Source: JALHMQ01 sp037441125 (GTDB lineage Bacteria; Pseudomonadota; Gammaproteobacteria; Burkholderiales; Burkholderiaceae_F). Taken from it: DNA of 64,000 nucleotides. The position numbers were made by a program, and so were the translations under genes. The stretch is taken from NCBI GenBank assembly GCA_037441125.1, contig JBBIST010000004.1, positions 21,732 through 85,731 of the forward strand, given 5' to 3'. The notes below the pieces were generated by a model that made no database searches, was not told where the DNA came from, and saw nothing but the letters and a program-made list of their open reading frames with translations. Within the stretch, counting starts at the first letter, position 1; every line of letters begins with the position of its first letter. Shown here in pieces: positions 7,703-17,221 of the stretch.

Positions 7703-8299
7703 TCAATGGCCGACCGCGGCCACCGACTTGTGCGGCACGAACAGGCCGCAGCCAAGCTTGCGATGCAGGCCGATGCCTTGCGCTTGCGCCTTCAGCGAGT
7801 CCTCGGCCGAAAGGCCATGCAGCATCAGGCTGAACCCGGTCCAGGTGCGGCCGGCGAAGCGCAAGTCGGCGCGCCGGCCGACGATCGCCTCGCAGTCGAG
7901 ACCCAGGTCGTCGACTGCGCGCGCAACGATCGCGACGAAGGCTTGCTCGTCGTCGGCCTCGGTAACCACGCGATGCGCGTACAGGACCGGATGGGCGAGC
8001 AGTTCACGCACGCTGGCGCGACCGAGTCGCAGCCGGTCCGGCAGATCGAGCTCGCAGCCCTGGAGTCTCTCGCCGGCAGTGCGTCTGGCCGGCGGCACGC
8101 GCAACGTCAGGCGCGCGCGGCCGCCCAGCAGGTACTCGTGCGCGCACGGCGTCAGGCCGCGCAGCGGATGCACGCCGGCGAGCGGTTCCTCGTCCAGCCA
8201 AGGTGCCGCCGCCTGCAAGGCGCGATACAGATCGGGCGCGTAGGCGCGCGGCACGCGGTCACCGGCGAGGGCAAAGCTCAGATCGAGCCAGCGATTCAT
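7703..8299 (-). CDS. Orphan Cas6/Cmx6-like (RAMP) protein
   Basis: 198 residues. The layout recalls the Cas6/Cmx6 family of type I (Myxan) CRISPR systems: N-terminal DLSFALAGDRVP and YAPDLYRAL, then GVHPLRG near 42-48, VLYAHRVV near 105-112, GFSLMLHGLS near 155-164, and a glycine-rich C-terminal stretch GIGLHRKLGCGLFVP (175-189) like the RNA-binding loop of these proteins. No cas genes or CRISPR repeats are nearby; the neighbours are sulfur-transfer genes. The ATG at 8299 follows a GGAAG-like site; an upstream ATG at 8437 would overlap the next gene. The family call is by recalled motif similarity and RNA cleavage is unproven. Confidence 0.68.
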   Translation of the reverse strand: MNRWLDLSFALAGDRVPRAYAPDLYRALQAAAPWLDEEPLAGVHPLRGLTPCAHEYLLGGRARLTLRVPPARRTAGERLQGCELDLPDRLRLGRASVRELLAHPVLYAHRVVTEADDEQAFVAIVARAVDDLGLDCEAIVGRRADLRFAGRTWTGFSLMLHGLSAEDSLKAQAQGIGLHRKLGCGLFVPHKSVAAVGH

Positions 8300-8390
8300 C
8301 GCTTCCACTTCGCGCCGGTCGGGCCGCGGATCGGCCGGCAGAATCGGCTGCACGCTCGCCGAACGGCGCAACTGCCAAGGCTCCGCCGCC

Positions 8391-8654
8391 TCATGGCCGC
8401 TCGCCGCCGGCGGCGCGCTGTTCGCGCGCCCAGGCATCCATCGCCGTCGCCCAAGCCTGGGCCGTTTCGGCGTCGATGTCGAACACCGTGAAGCGCTTGC
8501 CCTCGCGGATACGCACGCGCAGCAGGCTCAGGCCACCGTGGCGGTAGTCGACCTGCTGCAGTTCGACCTCCTGGCCGCCGATCGGCGCGCGCAGACGCGC
8601 GAGCGTGCGCAGGCTGAGCTTTTCCTCGGATGGGTCGGGGATTTCGCTGATCAT
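8391..8654 (-). CDS. Small conserved-looking protein of unknown function
   Basis: 87 residues from ATG 8654, which removes a poorly conserved ten-residue extension from an upstream ATG at 8684. The body (ELQQVDYRHGGLSLLRVRIR, then FTVFDIDAETAQAWATAMDAWA) suggests a short beta-rich domain followed by a helix. It has no cysteine, signal peptide or membrane segment. It opens the minus-strand cluster divergent from dsrA, so it would be the promoter-proximal gene of the operon. I do not recognise the family. Confidence 0.6.
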   Translation of the reverse strand: MISEIPDPSEEKLSLRTLARLRAPIGGQEVELQQVDYRHGGLSLLRVRIREGKRFTVFDIDAETAQAWATAMDAWAREQRAAGGERP

Positions 8655-8940
8655 GATGCGAGCGCGAGCACGTTGTGACGCCAATCACGGCCGAAATCTA
8701 TACCGGCACGATGCCTGCATCGACCATAACTCGCGCCGGCAGCGTCTCCCACCCTTTGGGATTATGCGGCTAATCATCGAGGGTGATGGCTGCTGCGGAG
8801 TCTGCCCCGTAGGATCGGCGGCGACTGTTTCTGCGGCAGCGGCCGGCAACCGGCGCACGAAGCCTTCGTGACGCGTGGCGGCAACCTCCTGCCGCTGCCG
8901 ACCGAGAGTGCGCGACGCCGCAACTGAGGAGATCCGAACC
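8655..8940. promoter_or_regulatory. Divergent control region of the dsr operon and the Cas6-like cluster
   Basis: 286 bases without a gene. It holds a CRP/FNR-type inverted site (8674-8689) near the minus-strand start and a strong ribosome site GAGGAG just before dsrA. No clear sigma-70 elements stand out by eye. Confidence 0.6.
8674..8689. promoter_or_regulatory. CRP/FNR-superfamily-like binding site
   Basis: TGTGACGCCAATCACG fits TGTGA-N6-TCACA with one mismatch and also reads as TGAC-N4-ATCA. It lies 267 bases before dsrA and 20 bases before the minus-strand start at 8654, so it may mainly affect the minus-strand cluster. Confidence 0.4.
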
Positions 8941-10236
8941 ATGGCTAAGCCGATGCACGACACGCCGATGCTCGACGAGCTCGAAAGTGGTCCCTGGCCC
9001 AGCTTCGTGACGGGACTGAAGCGACTGGCGAAGGACAAGGACTACATGGTCGACGTGCTCGGCCAGCTTGAAACTTCGTACGAGACGCGCAAGGGCTACT
9101 GGAAGGGCGGCACGGTCAGCGTGTTCGGCTACGGCGGCGGCGTGATCCCGCGCTTCACCGAGCTGAAGGACGAGAAGGGCAATCCCAAGTTTCCCGACGC
9201 CGCCGAGTTCCACACGCTGCGCGTGATGCCGCCGGCCGGAATGCACTATTCGACCGACATCCTGCGTAAGCTGTGCGACATCTGGGAGGAGCACGGCTCC
9301 GGCCTGATCGCCTTTCATGGTCAGAGCGGCGACATCATGTTCCAGGGCGTCAAGTCCGACAAGGTGCAGGACGCCTTCGACGCGATCAACGAGGCCGGCT
9401 TCGACCTCGGCGGCGCCGGTCCCGCGGTGCGCACCTCGATGTCGTGCGTCGGCGCGGCGCGCTGCGAGCAGTCGTGCTACGACGAGGCCAAGACGCACCG
9501 CACGGTGCTCAACAGCTTCCTCGACGACATCCACCGCCCGGCGCTGCCGTACAAGTTCAAGTTCAAGTTCTCCGGCTGTCCGAACGACTGCATGAACTCG
9601 GTGCAGCGCGCCGACCTGGCGGTGATCGGCACCTGGCGCGACAACATCCGGACCGACGAGGAACTGGCGAAGAAGTGGTTCGCCAAGCACGGCATGACCG
9701 AACTGGTCAACGACGTCGTTGCCCGCTGCCCGACCAAGGCGATCCAGGTCAAGGAAGTCAAGCTGGTGCGCAAGGGCGAGTCGATTTCGAGCGTGGCCGT
9801 CAACGACACGCACGCGCTCGAGATCGACAACCGCGACTGCGTCCGCTGCATGCACTGCATCAACGTGATGACCGGCGCGCTGGCGCATGGCACCGATACC
9901 GGCGCCACGATCCTGTGCGGCGGCAAGCGCACGCTCAAGATCGGCGACCTGATGGGCACGGTGATCGTGCCGTTCATGAAGCTCGCGACCGACGAGGACC
10001 GCGAGGCGCTGGTCGATCTCGGCAAGCGCATCGTCGACTTCTTCGCTGAGAACGCGCTCGAGCACGAACGCATCGGCGAGACGATCGAGCGCATCGGCCT
10101 GGTCAACTTCCTCGAAGGTGTGGGCCTCGACGTCGATCCCAACATGGTGTCGGCACCGCGCACCAACCCCTACGTGCGCGCCGACGGCTGGGACGAGGAA
10201 GTGGCCAAGATGCAGGCCAAGAAGAGAGCGGCCTGA
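8941..10236 (+). CDS. dsrA: Reverse-type dissimilatory sulfite reductase, alpha subunit
   Basis: 431 residues. With DsrB it forms the cytoplasmic siroheme enzyme that oxidises DsrC-bound sulfur to sulfite in sulfur oxidizers. Cysteine blocks for siroheme-[4Fe-4S] are SCVGAARCEQSCY (C169, C175, C179) and FSGCPNDC (C213, C217). An inserted ferredoxin domain shows DCVRCMHC. ATG 8941 follows GAGGAG. First gene of dsrABEFHCMKLJOPNR. The oxidative direction is inferred from the presence of dsrEFH and dsrL and the lack of dsrD. Confidence 0.98.
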   Translation: MAKPMHDTPMLDELESGPWPSFVTGLKRLAKDKDYMVDVLGQLETSYETRKGYWKGGTVSVFGYGGGVIPRFTELKDEKGNPKFPDAAEFHTLRVMPPAGMHYSTDILRKLCDIWEEHGSGLIAFHGQSGDIMFQGVKSDKVQDAFDAINEAGFDLGGAGPAVRTSMSCVGAARCEQSCYDEAKTHRTVLNSFLDDIHRPALPYKFKFKFSGCPNDCMNSVQRADLAVIGTWRDNIRTDEELAKKWFAKHGMTELVNDVVARCPTKAIQVKEVKLVRKGESISSVAVNDTHALEIDNRDCVRCMHCINVMTGALAHGTDTGATILCGGKRTLKIGDLMGTVIVPFMKLATDEDREALVDLGKRIVDFFAENALEHERIGETIERIGLVNFLEGVGLDVDPNMVSAPRTNPYVRADGWDEEVAKMQAKKRAA

Positions 10237-10244
10237 GGAGACCG

Positions 10245-11363
10245 ATGATGGCGCAAGTCGAAGCACCAGTGGCCCCGGCCAAGCCGGCGGCACCGAAGAC
10301 GCCCCGCCGGGCGATCGAAAGCGGCGTGCCGGACAACTGGCAGTTCCTGCACCCGCTGATGAAGAAGAACTACGGCCAGTGGAAGTACCACGACCGGCCG
10401 CGCCCGGGCGTGCTGCGCCACGTCGCCAAGTCCGGCGACGAGCTGTGGACCGTCAAGGCCGGCACGCAGCGGCAGATGGACGTGTGGACCATCCGCAAGC
10501 TCGCCGACATCATCGACAAGTTCGGCGAAGGGCAGGTGCGCTTCACGATCCGCAGCAACGTCGAGATCGGCGTGTCGAAGTGGGAGAAAGTCCAACCCCT
10601 GATCGACGCGCTCGAATCCGCCGGCTTCCCGGTCGGCGGCACCGGCAACTCGGTGTCGATGATCGCGCACACGCAGGGCTGGCTGCACTGCGACATCCCG
10701 GGCACCGACGCGTCGGGCGCGGTCAAGGCGCTGATGGACGAGCTGATCGTCGAGTTCAAGCGCGAGGAGATGCCCAACCGCGTGCACCTGTCGACCTCGT
10801 GCTGCGAGATCAACTGCGGCGGCCAGGCCGACATCGCGATCATCGTCCAGCACACGAAGCCGCCGAAGATCAATCACGACCTGGTGGCCAACGTCTGCGA
10901 GCGACCGGCGGTGGTGGCGCGCTGCCCGGTGGCGGCGATCCGGCCGGCGCTGGTCAACGGCAAGCCCTCGCTCGAGGTCGATGAGAAAAAGTGCATCTGC
11001 TGCGGCGCCTGCTATCCGCCGTGCCCGCCGATGCAGATCAACGATCCCGAGCACTCGAAGCTCGCGATCTGGGTCGGCGGCAAGAACTCGAACGCGCGCG
11101 GCAAGCCGACCTTCATGAAGATGGTGGCCAGCGGGCTGCCGAACAATCCGCCGCGCTGGCCCGAGGTCAGTGAGGTGGTCAAGCGCATCCTGCGCGTCTA
11201 CAAGGAAGACGCGCGCTCGTGGGAACGGATGGCCGACTGGATCGAGCGCATCGGCTGGCCGCGCTTCTTCGAGAAGACGGAGCTCACCTTCACCAAATAC
11301 CTGATCGACGACTGGCGCGGATCGCGCGCCAACCTTAACGCCTCGACCCACATCCGCTTCTGA
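10245..11363 (+). CDS. dsrB: Reverse-type dissimilatory sulfite reductase, beta subunit
   Basis: 372 residues, partner of DsrA. Visible motifs are TSCCEINCGG for siroheme/cluster binding, VARCPVAAI, and a ferredoxin domain with KKCICCGACYPPCPP. It begins 8 bases after dsrA; two ATGs (10245, 10248) are adjacent. The N-terminal 25 residues are proline/alanine-rich and probably flexible. Length and motifs are normal for DsrB. Confidence 0.98.
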   Translation: MMAQVEAPVAPAKPAAPKTPRRAIESGVPDNWQFLHPLMKKNYGQWKYHDRPRPGVLRHVAKSGDELWTVKAGTQRQMDVWTIRKLADIIDKFGEGQVRFTIRSNVEIGVSKWEKVQPLIDALESAGFPVGGTGNSVSMIAHTQGWLHCDIPGTDASGAVKALMDELIVEFKREEMPNRVHLSTSCCEINCGGQADIAIIVQHTKPPKINHDLVANVCERPAVVARCPVAAIRPALVNGKPSLEVDEKKCICCGACYPPCPPMQINDPEHSKLAIWVGGKNSNARGKPTFMKMVASGLPNNPPRWPEVSEVVKRILRVYKEDARSWERMADWIERIGWPRFFEKTELTFTKYLIDDWRGSRANLNASTHIRF

Positions 11364-11376
11364 GCGGGGCACGGCG

Positions 11377-11397
11377 CGCGCCGGCGCCGCCGGCGCG
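11377..11397 (+). promoter_or_regulatory. Strong hairpin between dsrB and dsrE
   Basis: CGCGCCGGC (11377-11385) and GCCGGCGCG (11389-11397) form a perfect 9-bp stem with a 3-nt loop and no T-tract. It could protect or attenuate the dsrAB message relative to downstream genes. Confidence 0.35.
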
Positions 11398-11446
11398 TGA
11401 GCGGGCAAAGAGCCACGACTGACTGCGCAGACCCGGATCGACGAAC

Positions 11447-11806
11447 GTGAAGATTGCCGTCTTGGTGAACGAGGGACCGTACCAGCATCAGGCGAGCGAC
11501 TCGGCCTACCTCTTCTGCATGGCGGCGCTCGCCAAGGGACACGAGATCCAGCGCGTGTTCTTCTATCACGACGGCGTCAACAATGCCATGCGCTTCACCG
11601 AGCCGCCGCAGGATGACCGCAACGTGGTGGCGCGCTGGAGCAAGTTGGCGGAGGAGCACAAGGTCGATCTCGTCGTCTGTGTCGCCGCGGGGTTGCGGCG
11701 CGGGCTGGTGGCCGACACGCTCGCGCCAGGCTTCCGCATCTCCGGCCTGGGGCAATTGATCGATTCCGGCATCAAGGCCGACCGCCTGGTGACTTTCGGG
11801 GACTGA
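11447..11806 (+). CDS. dsrE: DsrE, persulfide-carrying subunit of DsrEFH
   Basis: 119 residues, start GTG. Cys78 in LVVCVAAGLRRG sits exactly where the catalytic cysteine of Allochromatium DsrE is. DsrE2F2H2 accepts sulfur from TusA and hands it to DsrC in the cytoplasm. dsrF follows after 3 bases, so the two are tightly coupled. DsrE is the only subunit of this DsrEFH set that has a cysteine at the active position. Confidence 0.96.
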   Translation: MKIAVLVNEGPYQHQASDSAYLFCMAALAKGHEIQRVFFYHDGVNNAMRFTEPPQDDRNVVARWSKLAEEHKVDLVVCVAAGLRRGLVADTLAPGFRISGLGQLIDSGIKADRLVTFGD

Positions 11807-11809
11807 GCG

Positions 11810-12172
11810 ATGGCGGCGAAGAGATTCATGCTGGTCAACCGCAAGGCGCCGTACGGGACGATCTACGCGCTGGAGAGCCTGGAAGTGGTGCTGATCGCGG
11901 CCGCTTTCGAGCAGGAGGTCTCGCTCGCCTTCATCGACGACGGTGTCTACCAGTTGAAAAAGGGCATGCAGACCAAGGCGATCGCGACCAAGAACTTCTC
12001 GCCCACCTATCGTGCGCTCGAGGACTACGACGTCGACAAGCTGTACGTCGAGGCCGAGTCGCTCACCGCGCGCGGCCTTGCGGCCGACGACCTGGTGGTC
12101 GACGTCAAGGTGATCGACGCGCGCTCGATGGCGGAACTGATTGAGCAGCAGGACGTCGTTCTGAGCTTCTAG
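11810..12172 (+). CDS. dsrF: DsrF subunit of DsrEFH
   Basis: 120 residues of the DsrE/TusC fold (LVNRKAPYGTIYALESLE near 8-25). It contains no cysteine, so its role is structural. It lies between dsrE and dsrH in the standard order. Confidence 0.95.
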   Translation: MAAKRFMLVNRKAPYGTIYALESLEVVLIAAAFEQEVSLAFIDDGVYQLKKGMQTKAIATKNFSPTYRALEDYDVDKLYVEAESLTARGLAADDLVVDVKVIDARSMAELIEQQDVVLSF

Positions 12173-12182
12173 GGGCGCGCGC

Positions 12183-12479
12183 ATGCTGCACATCCTGAAC
12201 AAGTCGCCGCTCGAGAAGGGCTCGCTCGACACCGTGCAGCGGCTCGCGCGCTCGGGCGCCGTGCTGCTGATCGAGGACGCCGTGTACGCTGCCACGCGCG
12301 GCCATGGCGCCGAGCCGAAGCTGCGCGAGTTGATGGCGCGGCTCAAGGTGTACGCGCTCGCCCCCGATCTGCAGGCGCGCGGCGTGGCCGATCGGGTGAT
12401 CGACGGCGTCGAGCTGGTCGACTACGAAGGTTTCGTCGACCTCGTGGTCGAGCACCCGGTTTCGCAGTCCTGGCTCTAG
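12183..12479 (+). CDS. dsrH: DsrH subunit of DsrEFH
   Basis: 98 residues of the TusB/DsrH family (MLHILNKSP start, LLIEDAVYAA near 29-38). Allochromatium DsrH has one cysteine; this one has none, so sulfur transfer in this complex depends on DsrE alone. It starts 10 bases after dsrF. Confidence 0.95.
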   Translation: MLHILNKSPLEKGSLDTVQRLARSGAVLLIEDAVYAATRGHGAEPKLRELMARLKVYALAPDLQARGVADRVIDGVELVDYEGFVDLVVEHPVSQSWL

Positions 12480-12514
12480 ACCGACGAGGACCACTTTAGG
12501 AGAAGGAGAAGTAC

Positions 12515-12850
12515 ATGCCGACCATCGAAGTCGCAGGCAAGAGTTACGAGACCGACGAGGAGGGCTACCTCGTCAACCTGGCGGACTGGAACGAAGACCT
12601 GGCGAGCGAAATCGCCAAGCAGGAAAGCATCGAGATGAACGAGAACCACTGGGAAGTGGTCAATTTCCTCCGCAAGTACTACGAGGAATACCAGATCGCG
12701 CCCGCGGTGCGCGTGCTGACCAAGGCGATCGGCAAGACGCTCGGGCCCGAGAAGGGCAACAGCCAGTACCTGTACGAGCTGTTCCCCTATGGACCCGCCA
12801 AGCAGGCGTGCAAGATCGCCGGTCTGCCCAAGCCGACCGGCTGTGTCTGA
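12515..12850 (+). CDS. dsrC: DsrC, sulfur carrier with both redox cysteines
   Basis: 111 residues. The swinging C-terminal arm ends AKQACKIAGLPKPTGCV with Cys99 and the penultimate Cys110, the pair that forms the DsrC trisulfide oxidised by DsrMKJOP and used by DsrAB. A good ribosome site (AGGAGAAGGAG) suggests high expression. Three paralogues in this window lack one or both of these cysteines (6838, 29774, 35837), so this is the only canonical DsrC visible. Confidence 0.98.
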   Translation: MPTIEVAGKSYETDEEGYLVNLADWNEDLASEIAKQESIEMNENHWEVVNFLRKYYEEYQIAPAVRVLTKAIGKTLGPEKGNSQYLYELFPYGPAKQACKIAGLPKPTGCV

Positions 12851-12865
12851 TCGAAGCACTTAAGC

Positions 12866-12913
12866 CTCCCACTCTTGCCCTTGCCCTTTGATCGGGGTGA
12901 GGGGACGAGGGAG
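12866..12913 (+). repeat. Imperfect inverted repeat after dsrC
   Basis: CTCCC at 12866-12870 and GAGGGAG at 12907-12913 flank C-rich (GCCCTTGCCC) and G-rich (GGGGTGAGGGG) arms that pair imperfectly. The composition resembles the CTCCC/GGGGTGAGGG intergenic repeats common in proteobacterial genomes. It could act as a partial terminator separating abundant dsrC from dsrM. Confidence 0.4.
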
Positions 12914-12964
12914 CCCTCCGCATCAGCGGCAGAGGGCGGGCGGTGAGAGCAGGAACGTCACGCC

Positions 12965-13696
12965 ATGTCCGTCGCCAGCATCTCGTTCGCGCTGCTGTTC
13001 TATGCCGCTACCGTGGTGCTGGTCGCGGGCCTGATCGTTCGCATCGTCGACTACGCGCGCACGCCGTCGCCGCTGAAGATCGCCACCACGCCGGCGCCGG
13101 TCACGCGCAGCGGGGTGGTGCTGCGCATGGCGCGTGAGGTGGTCCTGTTCGAGAGTCTGTTCAAGGGCAGCCTGTGGACCTGGCTCTTCGGCTGGCTGTT
13201 CCACGTCAGTCTGCTGCTGGTGCTGATCCGCCACCTGCGCTACTTCACCGAGCCGGTGTGGGGCTGGGTCGTGCTGGCGCAGCCGCTCGGCATTTTGGGC
13301 GCTTTCGGCATGGTGATCGGCTTGTCGGGCCTGCTGGCGCGCCGGTTGCTGGTCGACCGCGTCCGCTACATCTCGGTGCCGTCCGACTACCTGATGCTGA
13401 TCCTGCTGCTGGCGATCGCCGCCTCGGGACTGGCGATCAAGTACTTGTTCCCGACCGACGTGGTCGGCGTCAAGGCGTTTTTCCTCGGCTTGATGCTGGC
13501 CGACTGGCAGCCGCTGCCGCCCGATCCGATGCTTTACGTGCATCTGGCGCTGGTATTGGCACTGATGGTCGTGTTCCCGTTCTCGAAGCTGCTGCACGTG
13601 CCGGGCGTGTTCTTCTCGCCCGCGCGCAACATGGTTGACGATCCGCGCGAGGCGCGTCACCTCGCGCCCTGGGCCGCCGATCTGGAGCGTCGCTAA
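12965..13696 (+). CDS. dsrM: DsrM, cytochrome b-type membrane subunit of DsrMKJOP
   Basis: 243 residues with about five membrane helices (near 5-25, 68-88, 100-122, 140-160, 183-205) and histidines in the helices suited to heme b (LFHVSLLLVLIRHLR). Related to the NarI family. DsrM exchanges electrons between quinone and the cytoplasmic DsrK. The next gene begins directly after its stop (TAAATG). Confidence 0.95.
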   Translation: MSVASISFALLFYAATVVLVAGLIVRIVDYARTPSPLKIATTPAPVTRSGVVLRMAREVVLFESLFKGSLWTWLFGWLFHVSLLLVLIRHLRYFTEPVWGWVVLAQPLGILGAFGMVIGLSGLLARRLLVDRVRYISVPSDYLMLILLLAIAASGLAIKYLFPTDVVGVKAFFLGLMLADWQPLPPDPMLYVHLALVLALMVVFPFSKLLHVPGVFFSPARNMVDDPREARHLAPWAADLERR

Positions 13697-15226
<1,530 letters not shown>

Positions 15227-15248
15227 ATCCGACTGTTTCGGAGAGACG

Positions 15249-17219
15249 ATGTCGACCCATGCCGATAGCGAAGTCAGGCCGCTGACCTTCCGCCGTTACA
15301 AGGACGGTGATTACCAGTGGAAGGATCTGCACGCCAAGATCTTCGACGCCGACCACTCGCACAAGTGTCCGACCTACATCCAGTCGACGCCGCCGTGCCA
15401 GGGCAGTTGTCCGTCGGGCGAAGACATCCGCGGCTACCTGAACATCGTGCGCGGCATGGAGAAGCCGCCACTCGGCGCCGACGGCAAGCCTTCGATGACC
15501 TGGCAGGAGTACGCGTGGCGGCGCCTGACCGAGGCCAACCCGTTCCCGTCGATCATGGGCCGCGTCTGCCCGGCGCCGTGCGAGACCGGCTGCAACCGCA
15601 ACGAGGTCGAGGACCACGTCGGCATCAACTCCGTCGAGCACTACCTGGGCGAATGGGCGATTGCCAAGGGGCTGAAGTACCAGGCGCCGCAGACGCGCAG
15701 CGGCAAGAAGGTCGCCGTGATCGGCGGCGGACCGGCCGGGCTGTCCTGCGCCTATCAACTGGCGCTGCGCGGACACGATGTCACGATCTTCGACGAGCGC
15801 GAACATCTCGGCGGCATGATGCGCTACGGCATCCCGGGCTTCCGCACGCCGCGCGAAGTGCTCGACGCCGAGATCCAGCGCATCCTCGACCTCGGTGTCG
15901 AGGTGCGACTGAAGTGCCGCGTCGGCACCGACATCACGCTCGATGAGCTGCGGCTGAACTTCGACGCGATCTTCCTCGGGCTGGGTGCCCAAGCCGGCCG
16001 CGCGCTGCCGGTGGCCGATTGCGAGGCGCCAAACGTGGTCACCGCGACTTCGTTTCTGCGCGCGTTCAACGACGGCCGCTTGCGCCACGTCGGCAAGCGC
16101 GTGGTCGTGGTCGGCGGCGGCGACACCTCGGTTGACGTCGCCACGGTGGCGCGCCGGCTCGGCCACATCGAGCACGCGAAGCCGACCGACTTCGAGGCGG
16201 CGATCGCCGGCCACATGGCGCACGACGTGGCCGAGATCTCGGTCAAGCAGGGCGCCGAGGTAGTGCTGACGACCGTGTTTCCGGTCGACAAGATGCAGGC
16301 CAACAAGCACGAGGTCGAGCAGGCGCTGGCCGAAGGCATCGACATCCAGGGCGGCCTGGCGCCGGTGGGCATCGTGCGCGGGCCCGACGGCCGCGCCACC
16401 GCGCTGCGGCTGGCGCAGTGCGAGGCGAAGATGATCGGCCCGCGACTGGAAATCAAGATCAAGGAAGGCACCGAGCGCGACATCCCCGCCGATCTGATCG
16501 TCTCGGCGATCGGTCAGGCGGTCGACTTCACCGGGCTGGAGGAGTTCAACAACGGCAAGGGTGCGGTCGGCGCCGACCGCAACTACCAGGTGACCGGCAA
16601 GCCGGGCGTGTTCGCCGGCGGTGACATCCTGCGCCCGCACCTGCTGACCACGGCGATCGGCCACGGCGCGATTGCCGCTGAAGGCATCGACCGCCATCTG
16701 CGCGGCGAGGAACTGGAGAAGCGGCCGAAGATCGACGTCCATCAGTTCGACCTGATGCGCAAGTACCTCGAGAAGGGCGTGCAACTGCCGAAGGTCGAGG
16801 GGCCGCTGCACGGCACCGACAAGACGCCGGGAGCGATCCACAACTTCGACAACCGCTCCGACCGCTACGTGATCCCGCACACGCAGCTCTTCCTCGGCCA
16901 CTTCGGCTTCGCCTCCCGCCACAAGCGCCAGTTCGTGACGCTGACGCGCGAAAGCGCGCTCGGCAACTTCGAGGAACGGCTCGGCGTGCTCTCCGAACCG
17001 GAGGCGGTGGCCGAGGCCAAGCGCTGCATGAGCTGCGGCCTGTGCTTCGAGTGCGACAACTGCGTCGTCTACTGCCCGCAGCTCGCGGTGAAGAAGGTGC
17101 CGAAGAAGGAAGCGACCACCGGCCGCTATGTCTTCACCGACTACGACCGCTGCGTCGGCTGCCACATCTGCGCCGATGTCTGTCCGACCGGCTACATCCA
17201 GATGGGGCTCGGGGAGTAG
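15249..17219 (+). CDS. dsrL: DsrL, NAD(P)H-linked iron-sulfur flavoprotein
   Basis: 656 residues, GltD-like. N-terminal cysteine region (PPCQGSCPSGEDI near 50-62, VCPAPCETGC near 107-116), FAD Rossmann motif VIGGGPAGLSCA near 157-168, NAD(P) motif VVVGGGDTSVD near 286-296, and a C-terminal ferredoxin domain (CMSCGLCFECDNC, CVGCHICADVC). DsrL takes electrons from DsrAB during sulfur oxidation and passes them to NAD(P)+. It sits between dsrK and dsrJ as in sulfur oxidizers and carries the ferredoxin tail typical of the full-length type. Confidence 0.97.
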   Translation: MSTHADSEVRPLTFRRYKDGDYQWKDLHAKIFDADHSHKCPTYIQSTPPCQGSCPSGEDIRGYLNIVRGMEKPPLGADGKPSMTWQEYAWRRLTEANPFPSIMGRVCPAPCETGCNRNEVEDHVGINSVEHYLGEWAIAKGLKYQAPQTRSGKKVAVIGGGPAGLSCAYQLALRGHDVTIFDEREHLGGMMRYGIPGFRTPREVLDAEIQRILDLGVEVRLKCRVGTDITLDELRLNFDAIFLGLGAQAGRALPVADCEAPNVVTATSFLRAFNDGRLRHVGKRVVVVGGGDTSVDVATVARRLGHIEHAKPTDFEAAIAGHMAHDVAEISVKQGAEVVLTTVFPVDKMQANKHEVEQALAEGIDIQGGLAPVGIVRGPDGRATALRLAQCEAKMIGPRLEIKIKEGTERDIPADLIVSAIGQAVDFTGLEEFNNGKGAVGADRNYQVTGKPGVFAGGDILRPHLLTTAIGHGAIAAEGIDRHLRGEELEKRPKIDVHQFDLMRKYLEKGVQLPKVEGPLHGTDKTPGAIHNFDNRSDRYVIPHTQLFLGHFGFASRHKRQFVTLTRESALGNFEERLGVLSEPEAVAEAKRCMSCGLCFECDNCVVYCPQLAVKKVPKKEATTGRYVFTDYDRCVGCHICADVCPTGYIQMGLGE

Positions 17220-17221
17220 CG

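Noticed and set aside
8299..8437. An upstream ATG (8437) for the Cas6-like gene.
   Set aside because: It would overlap the preceding gene by 47 bases and adds a segment without family-like sequence; ATG 8299 starts at the conserved strand.
7703..8654. A CRISPR-Cas locus around the Cas6-like protein.
   Set aside because: No repeat-spacer array and no other cas gene is visible; neighbours are sulfur genes. Only the single Cas6-like gene is reported.
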